64,000 bases of DNA from NCBI GenBank assembly GCA_034434635.1, contig DAOTYX010000184.1, forward strand, positions 5,613 through 69,612, written 5' to 3'. Below, piece after piece: positions 35,645 to 43,757 of this stretch. A program made the position numbers and the translations under genes. The notes under the pieces were generated by a model. It saw only the letters and a program-made list of their open reading frames with translations, did no database searches and was not told where the DNA came from. How positions within the stretch are numbered: the stretch's first letter is position 1; each line of letters starts with the position of its first letter. The stretch is from DAOTYX01 sp034434635. GTDB lineage: Bacteria; Chloroflexota; Anaerolineae; B4-G1; DUEL01.

Positions 35645-36919
35645 GTGACTCGACTACTGGAGCATCAAGGCAAGGAACTGCTGCGACGATTCAAGATTCC
35701 CACGCCAGAGGGACGGATTGTCGGCAGCCTGGAAGAGGCGCACGAGGCTGCCCGGCAGATTGGCTACCCTCTGTTGGTCAAGGCCCAGGTCTACACCGGC
35801 AAGCGCGGCAAGTCCGGCGGCGTGCGCCCGGCTGAGAATGAGGCGGAACTGGAGACCGCAGTGCGTGAGATGCTCAGCACGCCCATCCGCGGGCTGCTGG
35901 TGGAGAGCCTGCTGATCGAGCAACTCATCCCTCTGCGCCGCGAACTCTACGTCGCTGTCACCGCCGATCCCAGCCTGCGCCAGCCGGTGCTGATCTTCTG
36001 CGCCAACGGCGGAGTGGACATCGAGGAGACATTTCATGACCGCCCCGAAACGGTGCTGCGGCTGCCGGTGGACATCCTGCGCGGCGTCTACCTGTACGAC
36101 GCGCTCAACCTGCTGCGCGACGCACCTGAACTCTCCTCGCGCGACCGGTTGGAGGTGGCGCAGGTTCTCTGTCGCCTGTACGAACTCTACCGCGCCTGCG
36201 ACGCGAAACTGGCGGAGATCAACCCGCTGGCGCTGACTGACAACGGCCCGGTGGCGCTCGATGCGCGGATAGACATTGACGGTGACGCCCTCGGCCGTCA
36301 CCCCGAACTGAGCCTGGCCCTGGCGGAGGAGGCGGGAGAGCGCCACCCCACGCGCCTGGAGCAGATCGCCGCGACGATTGACCAGGGCGACCACCGCGGC
36401 ACGGTGCACTTCGTGCAGATTGACCCCGATCTCTCCTATGCCCGTCAGCACCAGAAGGTGCCCATCGGCTTCGACTGCGTCGGCGCCGGTGTCAGCCTGA
36501 CGATGATGGACGAACTGGTGCCGCTGGGCTTCTACCCGGTCAACTTCTGCGACAGTTCCGGCAACCCTGTGGCTTCGAAACTGTACCGTATTACCCGCGT
36601 CATCTTCTCCCAGCCGGGTATCGCTGGCTACGTCTTCGTCTCCTGCGTCTCCAGCCAGCAGCTGGACAACACCGCGCGGGGGATCATTAAGGCGTTCAAG
36701 GAACTCTTCCCTCAAACTGGTGGGCAGCCGGACATCCCCACTGTGCTGGCCTTCCGTGGGGCATGGGATGAGGAGGCCATCCGTCTGTTGGCCGACCACG
36801 GCATCAGCGCCGGGCGATGGGTCCGTGTGCTGGGCCGGGAGGCCACAGAACAGGAGGTCGCCGAGACCTTCCAGGCGTTGCACAGCGCCTGGGTTGCTGA
36901 AAGGGGGGAGGCGGCATGA
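35645..36919 (+). CDS. SucC-like acyl-CoA ligase beta subunit (ATP-grasp)
   Basis: This 424-residue protein resembles succinyl-CoA synthetase beta (SucC) and malate-CoA ligase beta (MtkA). It begins LLEHQGKELLRRFKIPTP, then an ATP-grasp fold (LLVKAQVYTGKRGKSGG, KLAEINPLALTD), followed by the C-terminal CoA-ligase domain (GVSLTMMDELVPLGFYP). It should form an acyl-CoA from a dicarboxylic acid with ATP or GTP together with the alpha subunit at 37202. A small ferredoxin-like gene separates them and overlaps this stop by four bases. GTG 35645 is used. The likely substrate is the product of the LeuCD/PrpF steps. Confidence 0.87.
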   Translation: MTRLLEHQGKELLRRFKIPTPEGRIVGSLEEAHEAARQIGYPLLVKAQVYTGKRGKSGGVRPAENEAELETAVREMLSTPIRGLLVESLLIEQLIPLRRELYVAVTADPSLRQPVLIFCANGGVDIEETFHDRPETVLRLPVDILRGVYLYDALNLLRDAPELSSRDRLEVAQVLCRLYELYRACDAKLAEINPLALTDNGPVALDARIDIDGDALGRHPELSLALAEEAGERHPTRLEQIAATIDQGDHRGTVHFVQIDPDLSYARQHQKVPIGFDCVGAGVSLTMMDELVPLGFYPVNFCDSSGNPVASKLYRITRVIFSQPGIAGYVFVSCVSSQQLDNTARGIIKAFKELFPQTGGQPDIPTVLAFRGAWDEEAIRLLADHGISAGRWVRVLGREATEQEVAETFQALHSAWVAERGEAA

Positions 36920-37200
36920 ACGACGGACGATTGGAATTCGCGGTCCGCTCCGGCGGTACGGTCAGCATAACCCTTGAGCGCTGCGTTGATTGTGAGACCA
37001 AGGCCTGCATCAAGGTCTGCCAGGCCCAGGGAGGGCCGCTGGTGCTCGATGAGGAGCGAGGGCTGCCGGCGCTGCGCTGGTCTCTTGAGGAGATCACCCG
37101 TGGCGGCTGTGTGGAGTGTCTGGGCTGCGAGTTGGACTGTGAACTCTACGGTCGGCAGGCGGTGAAGATCACCCTGCCGCTGGCGGGGCTGGAGGTGTAG
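36916..37200 (+). CDS. Small ferredoxin-like protein between ligase subunits
   Basis: This 94-residue protein has two Cys sets: CVDCETKACIKVC (about residues 22-34) and CVECLGCELDC (about 61-71). They are spaced for two [4Fe-4S] clusters, although the second Cys of each set is not in the classical CxxCxxCxxxC pattern throughout. The N-terminus (VRSGGTVSITLERCVDC) is beta-rich. It overlaps the SucC-like stop by four bases and ends one base before the SucD-like start, so it is made in step with both ligase subunits. I know of no Fe-S subunit in standard succinyl-CoA synthetase. It may be a third ligase subunit or an electron carrier for the AOR, Mo hydroxylase or PreA-like enzymes. Confidence 0.78.
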   Translation: MNDGRLEFAVRSGGTVSITLERCVDCETKACIKVCQAQGGPLVLDEERGLPALRWSLEEITRGGCVECLGCELDCELYGRQAVKITLPLAGLEV

Positions 37201-37201
37201 G

Positions 37202-38110
37202 GTGTCCATCCTGGTTGACCAGAACACAAGGGTCGTGGTACAGGGGGCTACCGGTCGCGAGGCCATCCTGCGCATCCGTCTGATGAAGGAGTACGGCACG
37301 AAGGTCGTCGCCGGGGTGACGCCAGGCAAGGGTGGGGAGACGGTCGAGGGGGTGCCGGTTTACAACACGGTTTTGGAGGCCCGTGAACATCATCCGGAGA
37401 TCAACACCGCCACCATCTTCGTGCCGGCGATGGTGGCGAAGGTCGCGGCGCTGGAGGCGCTGGACGCCGGAATCTCGGTGATCACGCTGCACCCGGAACG
37501 GGTGCCACAGCAGGACATGCTGGAGGTGATCGCCTACGCCCGGCGCTGCGGAGGCTACGTCATCGGCCCCAACACCATCGGCCTGATCAGCCCTGGCAAG
37601 GCGCTGGTGGGGATGATCGGCGGTAATGCCACTTCGGCGCGCGAGTTCTTCCGCCCAGGGCCGGTGGGGATCCTCTCCCGTAGCGGCGGGAACACCACCA
37701 CGCTGGCCTTCTATATCAACCAGGCAGGGCTGGGACAGACCACAGCCATCGGTATGGGCGGCGATGCCTTTGTCGGCACGACGCTGCGCGATCTTCTGGC
37801 CCTGTTCGAGCAGGACCCGGAGACGCAAATGGTCGCTTTCTTTGGCGAGATCGGCACGAGCATGGAGGAGGATGCAGCCACCTTCATCCGCGATGGCGGC
37901 TTCACAAAACCGATGGTGGCCTATGTCTCCGGCGTCCATGCCCGCCCGGACGTCCGCTTTGGCCATGCCGGGGCGATGATCAGCCGGGGAGTAGGCTCAG
38001 CGCAGGCCAAGCGGGAGGCGCTACGTGCCGCTGGGGTCCATGTGGTGGAGCACTTTGGCGAGATCGGCCGCGTGGCCCGCGAGATTCTGGGCGGACTGGG
38101 CCCGCGATAG
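37202..38110 (+). CDS. SucD-like acyl-CoA ligase alpha subunit
   Basis: This 302-residue protein is a full-length succinyl-CoA synthetase alpha-type subunit. Seen are VVVQGATGREA at the CoA-binding N-terminus, YVIGPNTIGLISPGKA, and FGHAGAMISRG with the His (about residue 257) that is phosphorylated during catalysis. The conserved catalytic chemistry therefore looks intact. GTG 37202 starts right after the ferredoxin-like stop with GCTGGAGG upstream. With 35645 it forms a CoA ligase whose product is expected to feed the HMG-CoA-lyase-like enzyme next door. Confidence 0.9.
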   Translation: MSILVDQNTRVVVQGATGREAILRIRLMKEYGTKVVAGVTPGKGGETVEGVPVYNTVLEAREHHPEINTATIFVPAMVAKVAALEALDAGISVITLHPERVPQQDMLEVIAYARRCGGYVIGPNTIGLISPGKALVGMIGGNATSAREFFRPGPVGILSRSGGNTTTLAFYINQAGLGQTTAIGMGGDAFVGTTLRDLLALFEQDPETQMVAFFGEIGTSMEEDAATFIRDGGFTKPMVAYVSGVHARPDVRFGHAGAMISRGVGSAQAKREALRAAGVHVVEHFGEIGRVAREILGGLGPR

Positions 38111-38133
38111 TCCAGAGGGATCGGAGGAACGGC

Positions 38134-39081
38134 ATGGAGCCATCATCCACACTCTGGGAGGCGCTTCTGCCGTCGGCGGTGGAGATCATCGAGGTGGGGC
38201 CGCGTGACGGCTTCCAGAACCTGCCCGACTTCATCCCGACGGCGGACAAGGTTCGCATCATCAACGCGCTTATCCGCGCGGGCATTCGCCGCATGGAGGT
38301 GACCTCTTTTGTCCACCCCAAGGCGGTGCCGCAGATGCGCGATGCCGCCGAGGTGCTGCAGGGGATCACCCGCAATGGTTGCCAGTGTTTCGCCATGGCC
38401 CCTAACCTCAAAGGGGCGGAGCGTGCGATTGAGGCTGGTGCCGACATGCTCAATCTGGTCGTCTCGGCCAGCGATGCCCACAACCGCAGCAACGTGCGTA
38501 TGGACGTGGAGGAGTCCCTGGCTGGCTTCCCGCCCGTGCTGGCTCTGGCCAGGGAGGCCGGAGTGCCGGTACGCGCCAGCATCGCCACGGTCTTCGGCTG
38601 CCCCTTTTCTGGGGAGGTACCGCTGACGCGGGTGATCGGGGTGGGTCAGCGGCTGGTGGAGATGGGATGTGTCGAGTTGAACCTCTGCGATACGACCGGG
38701 ATGGCCAATCCTCGCCAGGTGGCCCGCGTGGCCCAGGCGGTGCGGGCGGCTTTCCCCGCCACAAGACTGACGATGCACTTTCACAACACCCGAGGCGCAG
38801 GCGCCGCTAACCTGCTGGCGGCCTTGCAGAATGGCATCACCTCTTTCGAGGCATCCTTCGGAGGCCTTGGCGGCTGTCCGTTCGCCCCGGGGGCCACGGG
38901 TAACGTCTGCACCGAGGACATGGTGCACATGTTGCACGAGATGGGCATAGCGACAGGAATTGACCTGCCAGCGCTGCTGGCGGCAGTGCAGGAGGCGGAA
39001 CCGTTGCTCCACGTGCCACTGAGCGGGCAGGTCATCCGCGCTGGCCGCACCTGTGACCTTCATCCTCTCCCCACGGCTTGA
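38134..39081 (+). CDS. Hydroxymethylglutaryl-CoA lyase-like enzyme
   Basis: This 315-residue TIM-barrel protein is a DRE-metallolyase of the HMG-CoA lyase group. EVGPRDGFQN near residue 20 supplies the metal-binding Asp and the catalytic Arg, HFHNTRG the His ligands, and GGCPFAPGATGN carries catalytic loop Cys C248. The family cleaves 3-hydroxy-3-methylacyl-CoA by retro-aldol reaction. Coming after a CoA ligase, it could cleave HMG-CoA or a related methylmalyl-CoA to an acyl-CoA and a keto acid. Its stop codon lies in a hairpin loop. No leucine-degradation genes (carboxylase, isovaleryl-CoA dehydrogenase) are near. Confidence 0.9.
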   Translation: MEPSSTLWEALLPSAVEIIEVGPRDGFQNLPDFIPTADKVRIINALIRAGIRRMEVTSFVHPKAVPQMRDAAEVLQGITRNGCQCFAMAPNLKGAERAIEAGADMLNLVVSASDAHNRSNVRMDVEESLAGFPPVLALAREAGVPVRASIATVFGCPFSGEVPLTRVIGVGQRLVEMGCVELNLCDTTGMANPRQVARVAQAVRAAFPATRLTMHFHNTRGAGAANLLAALQNGITSFEASFGGLGGCPFAPGATGNVCTEDMVHMLHEMGIATGIDLPALLAAVQEAEPLLHVPLSGQVIRAGRTCDLHPLPTA

Positions 39082-39088
39082 GTGGGGA
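39068..39088 (+). promoter_or_regulatory. Stem-loop holding the lyase stop codon
   Basis: TCCCCAC (39068-39074) pairs with GTGGGGA (39082-39088). The seven-base loop GGCTTGA contains the TGA stop at 39079-39081. It has the same geometry as the hairpin at 28941-28961 and lacks a T-run. Confidence 0.5.
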
Positions 39089-39117
39089 CAGCAATCCATG
39101 ATGGGAAGGAGGAAGAT

Positions 39118-40473
39118 ATGAGTGTAGGGATGACAGCCACCCGCCTGACGGTGGCCGAGCGGCTCAAGGGGTTCGACGAGGTGGAGCAGGCTTTCAACCC
39201 CACCCAGGCTACCCTTGAGGCCAACCGCTGCCTGCTGTGCGACAACGCTCCCTGTAGCCAGGGTTGTCCGGCAGGCATTGACGTGCGCGGCTTCATCCGC
39301 AAGATCCGCTTCGGCGAGTACCGGGGCGGTGTCCGCTTGCTGCGGGAGGAGAACATCTTCGCCGGCACCTGTGGGCGGGTCTGCCCTACCGAGGCGCTGT
39401 GCGAGCAGGCCTGCCGTAGCCAGGCGCTGACCGACCCCATCCGTATCGGCGCACTGCAACGTTTTCTGACCGACTGGGAGATGGCTGTAGGGCGGCGTCC
39501 GTTCGATCTGCCCCCAGCAACCCTCAAACCGGTCGCCGTCATCGGTGCCGGGCCGGCCGGGCTCTCCGCCGCTGCTCTCCTGCGGCAACTGGGCCACCCG
39601 GTCACCGTCTTCGAGAAAGAGGGATACGCTGGCGGGGCGTTGGTGAACAGCATTCCTGCCTTCAAACTCCCCCGCGCCGTGGTAGACTACGAGGTCGGCC
39701 TGGTGCGCGATATGGGGGTGGACATCCGCCTCAATACCCCGGTTGATGAGCAGCGCACGCCGCAGCAGTTGCTGGAGCAGGGCTTCGGCGCGGTGCTGCT
39801 GGCCGTGGGGCTGCAGGAGTCCTACTCACTGGGCATCCCTGGGGAGGAGTTGGAAGGCGTGATCACTGCCCTCGAGGTGCTGCGGCTGGCCAACGGCCTC
39901 ACCCCACAGCGACCGGTGCGTATCGGTCGGGACGTGGTGGTCATTGGTGGCGGCAGCGCCTCGATCAATGCTGCCTGCGCCGCGCTCCGACTGGGAGCGG
40001 AGACCGTGACGGTCACCGCGCTGGGCACCCCGGCGGAGATGGACGCTTTCGAGAAGGACAAGCAGCAAGGGCTCGAGGAAGGCATCCAGTTCCTCTCCCG
40101 TGTGCGCCCCTTCCGCTTCCTGGGAGAGGGCGGCCGTGTAACGGGTGTGGAACTGAGACGTGTGACCTGGCGGGAACCGGGCCGCTTCACCCCAGATAAC
40201 GCTGTGGATCTGCCCGCACCGTCGCTGGTATTGCTCGCCGACACTGTGGTCATCGCCATCGGCCAGCGGCCAGATGAGGGCTTCCGGCGTTGTATCCCCG
40301 AATTGCAAGCCGCAGCCAACGGTTGTCTCCTGGTAGATCCGGAGACGAAGGCCACGTCTCTGGAGGGCATCTTCGCTGCTGGCGACATCCTGGTGGGACG
40401 GCACACCGTGGTGCAGTCGGTGGCCGAAGGCAAGGCCGCGGCCCGCGCCATTCACGAGTACCTGAGCGCGTAG
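39118..40473 (+). CDS. PreT-like NAD(P)H-dependent flavoprotein (dihydropyrimidine dehydrogenase / GltD type)
   Basis: This 451-residue protein is the GltD/PreT type. N-terminal Cys sets CLLCDNAPCSQGCP (from C38) and CGRVCPTEALCEQAC bind two [4Fe-4S] clusters. The FAD domain begins VAVIGAGPAGLSAAALL (about 142) and the NAD(P)H domain has VVVIGGGSASINAACAA. It passes electrons from NAD(P)H to a PreA partner. The PreA-like gene at 40485 is 11 bp downstream, giving a complete PreTA pair at the end of unit 2. GGAAGGAGG precedes ATG 39118. Confidence 0.9.
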   Translation: MSVGMTATRLTVAERLKGFDEVEQAFNPTQATLEANRCLLCDNAPCSQGCPAGIDVRGFIRKIRFGEYRGGVRLLREENIFAGTCGRVCPTEALCEQACRSQALTDPIRIGALQRFLTDWEMAVGRRPFDLPPATLKPVAVIGAGPAGLSAAALLRQLGHPVTVFEKEGYAGGALVNSIPAFKLPRAVVDYEVGLVRDMGVDIRLNTPVDEQRTPQQLLEQGFGAVLLAVGLQESYSLGIPGEELEGVITALEVLRLANGLTPQRPVRIGRDVVVIGGGSASINAACAALRLGAETVTVTALGTPAEMDAFEKDKQQGLEEGIQFLSRVRPFRFLGEGGRVTGVELRRVTWREPGRFTPDNAVDLPAPSLVLLADTVVIAIGQRPDEGFRRCIPELQAAANGCLLVDPETKATSLEGIFAAGDILVGRHTVVQSVAEGKAAARAIHEYLSA

Positions 40474-40484
40474 AGGAGGTAGAC

Positions 40485-41699
40485 ATGTCTCTCTATAAAC
40501 TACCTGCAGTGGACCTGTCTGTCGAATACGCGGGTCTCCGCTTCGATAGTCCCTTCATCCTGGCCTCTGCGCCTCCTACCGACACCTACGAGATGGTGCG
40601 TGATGCCTTCCGCGCTGGCTGGGCCGGGGCGGTGCTCAAGACGACCTCGATGGAGGACTACGTCGTGGACATCGCCTACCCTTGCATCGCCGGCGTGCGC
40701 CACCAGGGCAGCCTCTTCGGCCTGGGCAACATTGACAACATCTCCGAGTTTCATATGGACAAGATGGAACAGGCCGTGCGGCTTCTGAAGGAGGAGTTTC
40801 CGGAGAAGATCGTGGCCACCAGCATCTGGGGCACCGACAAGGCTTCCTGGCAGATGCTGACCCGTCGCTCCATCGCTGCGGGGGCGGATTACCTGGAGGT
40901 CTCCATGTCCTGCCCCACCGACTCCCCCTTCGAGGGGACGCACCTGATGATCGGTCAGGTGCCGGATGAAGCCTACAAGATCGTCCGATGGATCGTCGAG
41001 GCGGCGGATGGCCTGCCGGTGGTGCCCAAACTGACGTCGCAGGTCACCGACATCCTCTCCATCACCCGTGCGGTCAAAGAGGCCGGAGCCGCGGCGTTGA
41101 CCGCCTGTGACTCGGTGCACGGCATCATCGGCATTGACCTGGAGACCTTCGCCCCGCTGCCGATCATCGAGGGCAAGGGCACCTTCGCCGGCATGGTTGG
41201 CCCCATCCTCAAGCCGTTCGAACTGCGGGTGCTGGCGACCCTTGGCATGGGACAGGGGCTCAAGGTGGCTGCCAGCGGTGGCGCGACCACCTGGCAGGAT
41301 GCCGCCGAGTATATGGCGGCGGGGGCCACGCTGGTGCAGTTCTGCACGGCGGTGATGCTCTATGGCGTGGGCATCATTGACGACCTGAAAGAAGGCCTGG
41401 CCTACTTCCTGGAGTCGAAAGGAATGCGTTCGGCGCAGGAACTGGTGGGGCGGGCACTGCCCAACATTGTCCCTCAACCCGACCTGAACCCCATCAAGCA
41501 TGCGGTGGCCTTCGTGGACCGCGAACGGTGTACTCGTTGTGGTCGGTGTGTGATCTCCTGCCAGGATGGCGGTCATCGCGCCTATATCATCACCGCCGAC
41601 GGCTACCCGGAGGTAGACAAAGACAAGTGCTACGGCTGCGGGCTGTGTCCTGACGTCTGCCCGGCGCAGTGTATCTCCCTGCTGCCGCGCCAGGTCTGA
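40485..41699 (+). CDS. PreA-like dihydropyrimidine dehydrogenase subunit, second copy
   Basis: This 404-residue protein has the FMN TIM barrel and a ferredoxin tail (CTRCGRCVISCQ, CYGCGLCPDVCP). Unlike the copy at 28988 it keeps the SMSCPTD motif with the catalytic Cys, so with PreT it should reduce a pyrimidine-like ring C=C at the expense of NAD(P)H. It is the last gene of unit 2. GAGGAGG lies before ATG 40485. Uracil/thymine is the default substrate, but no classical dihydropyrimidinase gene is present, so another cyclic amide is possible. Confidence 0.9.
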   Translation: MSLYKLPAVDLSVEYAGLRFDSPFILASAPPTDTYEMVRDAFRAGWAGAVLKTTSMEDYVVDIAYPCIAGVRHQGSLFGLGNIDNISEFHMDKMEQAVRLLKEEFPEKIVATSIWGTDKASWQMLTRRSIAAGADYLEVSMSCPTDSPFEGTHLMIGQVPDEAYKIVRWIVEAADGLPVVPKLTSQVTDILSITRAVKEAGAAALTACDSVHGIIGIDLETFAPLPIIEGKGTFAGMVGPILKPFELRVLATLGMGQGLKVAASGGATTWQDAAEYMAAGATLVQFCTAVMLYGVGIIDDLKEGLAYFLESKGMRSAQELVGRALPNIVPQPDLNPIKHAVAFVDRERCTRCGRCVISCQDGGHRAYIITADGYPEVDKDKCYGCGLCPDVCPAQCISLLPRQV

Positions 41700-41737
41700 G
41701 GGTCGGGCAGTAAGGGCCTATCCGAATGACCCTGTAA

Positions 41738-41783
41738 CCGACGCATCCCTATGCGTTGGCGGGCGGTTCTTGGGAGACCGCCC
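41738..41783. repeat. Degenerate two-hairpin palindromic repeat after unit 2
   Basis: CCGACGCAT (41738-41746) pairs with ATGCGTTGG (41751-41759) with one G-T mismatch, and GGGCGGT (41761-41767) pairs with ACCGCCC (41777-41783). The first hairpin is the same core as the array at 48052-48591. It lies just past the end of the 22-kb unit 2 and could act as its 3' boundary, although no T-run follows. Confidence 0.65.
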
Positions 41784-41890
41784 TCTGGCGCTTCGGATGG
41801 GCGGTAGGAGCGCCGGCCGGCCTGTGTACCTGGTGATGGAGCGCCAGGTGTGTCGTGACCGTGTCTTCCGTCACCTCGAGCCGTGCGCAG

Positions 41891-41924
41891 AAAAAAGAGA
41901 GGGCCGGGATACCCCCGGCCCTCT
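41891..41924 (-). terminator. Rho-independent terminator of the anti-sigma gene
   Basis: Read on the minus strand, an 11-bp stem (AGAGGGCCGGG, 41898-41908 against 41914-41924) with a five-base loop is followed by a run of six T (41891-41896). It begins 15 bp after the stop codon at 41939, the right place to end the sigma/anti-sigma transcript. Confidence 0.85.
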
Positions 41925-41938
41925 TGCTGTCGTGCGCT

Positions 41939-42955
41939 CTACGGGTTGGACTCGGTGGGGCCTTCCCCTGCCTCTGCCGGCACCATTGACATGGCAATCC
42001 TGAGCATCTCTTCCTCCGGCAGGTTCGAGAGCATCTCGATCCGGATGTTGCCAGTATACCAGATGAGCTGCTTGCCATCTGTGTAGGAGACGGTCTCGGC
42101 AGACCCAACCCCCGGTTCCAAAGCCACCACCTGGTCCGGCCCGGACGGCGAGGCGACAGGAGCCGAGGGAGTTGGCGGGATGGAGACGAAAGAGACCTGC
42201 CCTTCCAGACCGGTGATCAACACCGCTGGCTGGCCGTTGACCGTCACGTTTGCGCCAGCAGGCAAGGATCTGTCGTCATCAGGGGACGACAACCGCTCAT
42301 CAATGATGAGAATCTGATGGGTGGCGCTGTTCCAGTAGTTCAGGCTTGCCGCTTCCGGATTCAATCCTACGGCCATCGCCTCAAAACCATCCGGCAGATA
42401 GGCCGGACGCAGCGGCGTGAACTCCACCGAACCTGGGATAGATGCTACCGAACTTGGGACGGACACCTCTTCCCCCCCCGCAGGGCTCTCAAAGCGGAAC
42501 CACCTGAGGAGCTCTCCCACCTGCGCCCGCACCGACGGAACGAAACCCGCCGTCCCGAGGACGATGAGCAGGGCTGCGATAGCGACCAGAGCAAGCCTTT
42601 TCTTCATCATCACACCTCCGAGGATTTGATTGATGTGGCCAACACCTTTCGACAGGCTCAGGGTACCGCCTGGCGCCAGACGGTGAAGCCATGTCGGGAG
42701 CCATGATGGTGAGGGGCGCGCTTCCCTCGCCAGCCTCGCCCGCAGGCGGCTCCAGACCTGTGGCGAAGGGACTGCCTGGGCAGCCCTGACTTGAAGGGAC
42801 CGGCTGATGCGGCTCTGCAGCGCCGATAGAGCAGCCAGTTCCCGCTGACAGGCATCACACCCGGCCAGGTGAGCCTGGATCAATGCACGCTCTGAAGGGG
42901 TCACCTCATGATCCAGATAGGCAACCAGCAACTTGTTCACTTCCTGACATGTCAT
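41939..42955 (-). CDS. Membrane anti-sigma factor with zinc-finger domain
   Basis: This 338-residue protein has an N-terminal zf-HC2 domain (CQEVNKLLVAYLDHE, then HLAGCDACQREL), giving the Cys/His zinc site of anti-sigma factors. A single membrane segment (KRLALVAIAALLIVLGTAGF, about residues 118-137) follows and then an extracytoplasmic domain like DUF4367. It overlaps the sigma factor gene by four bases, so the two are coupled. The linker around residues 98-105 (TLSLSKG) is encoded by a dispersed 20-bp sequence (42645-42664) that looks inserted in frame. It should hold the sigma factor inactive until an envelope signal arrives. Confidence 0.87.
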   Translation of the reverse strand: MTCQEVNKLLVAYLDHEVTPSERALIQAHLAGCDACQRELAALSALQSRISRSLQVRAAQAVPSPQVWSRLRARLAREARPSPSWLPTWLHRLAPGGTLSLSKGVGHINQILGGVMMKKRLALVAIAALLIVLGTAGFVPSVRAQVGELLRWFRFESPAGGEEVSVPSSVASIPGSVEFTPLRPAYLPDGFEAMAVGLNPEAASLNYWNSATHQILIIDERLSSPDDDRSLPAGANVTVNGQPAVLITGLEGQVSFVSIPPTPSAPVASPSGPDQVVALEPGVGSAETVSYTDGKQLIWYTGNIRIEMLSNLPEEEMLRIAMSMVPAEAGEGPTESNP

Positions 42956-43521
42956 TTCGCCACCTCTCTTTGGGACACAGCGCGCAGGACTGGGGCATCT
43001 TCTGTCAGCGTTCCCAGTTCTTTGTGCAGGGTCTTGAGAGCCAGATCGAGCCGTGATTTGACCGTACCCACAGGGATATTCAGGATTTGCGCGATGTCAG
43101 CGTATGAGAGTTCCAGGTAGTAGCGCAGGATCACGACCGCGCGCAGTTTGTCGCTCAACCGCCTCAGTGCCTGCTGGATCACCTCCTCATCCTCCAGTCG
43201 GTTCTGGAAGAAGGATGGTCGGTCTGGCGACATGGGCGGAACTTTGTCCAGCGAGATGAAGGGAAGACGGCGCTTTCGCCGCCAACTGACGCAACGGTTC
43301 ACCGTAATGCGATACAGCCATGTCGTGAAGGAGCCTTTTGACGGTTCAAAAGTGGAGAGAAACCTGTGTACCTGGAGGAAGACCTCCTGGAGCACATCCT
43401 CGGCTTCCTCAGCGCTGCCCAGCATCAGGTAGGCGGTCTTGTAGACCAGGTTTTTGTACTGATGGAAGAGAGTGGCGAAAGCCTCTTCATCCCCTGTCTG
43501 GCAGCGGCGTATCAGGTCCAC
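42952..43521 (-). CDS. ECF-family RNA polymerase sigma factor
   Basis: This 189-residue protein has sigma region 2 (DEEAFATLFHQYKNLVYKTA, then AEDVLQEVFLQVHRFL) and region 4 (LSDKLRAVVILRYYLELSYA, then IPVGTVKSRLDLALKTL). Region 3 is absent, as expected for ECF sigma factors. The start is GTG 43521 with AAGGAGA seven bases upstream. It is coupled to the anti-sigma factor and preceded by an ECF-like promoter, suggesting autoregulation. Confidence 0.92.
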   Translation of the reverse strand: MDLIRRCQTGDEEAFATLFHQYKNLVYKTAYLMLGSAEEAEDVLQEVFLQVHRFLSTFEPSKGSFTTWLYRITVNRCVSWRRKRRLPFISLDKVPPMSPDRPSFFQNRLEDEEVIQQALRRLSDKLRAVVILRYYLELSYADIAQILNIPVGTVKSRLDLALKTLHKELGTLTEDAPVLRAVSQREVAK

Positions 43522-43554
43522 GCTCTTGTCTCCTTGAGGTCGCGGTTCTGCTAA

Positions 43555-43583
43555 ATTATACGCCGTTTTCGAATCGGAAGTTC
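43555..43583 (-). promoter_or_regulatory. Possible autoregulated promoter of the sigma factor gene
   Basis: On the minus strand GAAC (43580-43583) and CGTA (43559-43562) are 17 bp apart, as in ECF promoters (GGAAC and CGT class). A TATAAT (43555-43560) overlaps the downstream part, so a housekeeping sigma could also use the site. Confidence 0.45.
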
Positions 43584-43757
43584 GGAAACATACGCAGGTC
43601 GTAACCGCTCAGGCTGGCCGTTGAAACCGCGCCCGCTCTCTGCCTCCGAACGTTCGTAGGGCGGGACCCTACGTGTCAAGTCAAATGATAATGTCACTGT
43701 GGCGTCCGTACTCTTTTCGTAGGACTTGCGCAGTTGGCGGATAAACCTTTGAAATTC

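Noticed and set aside
19785..41699. A complete anaerobic nicotinate pathway
   Set aside because: LeuCD- and PrpF-like genes fit, but no B12-dependent methyleneglutarate mutase, hydroxymethylglutarate dehydratase or clear 6-hydroxynicotinate reductase is present.
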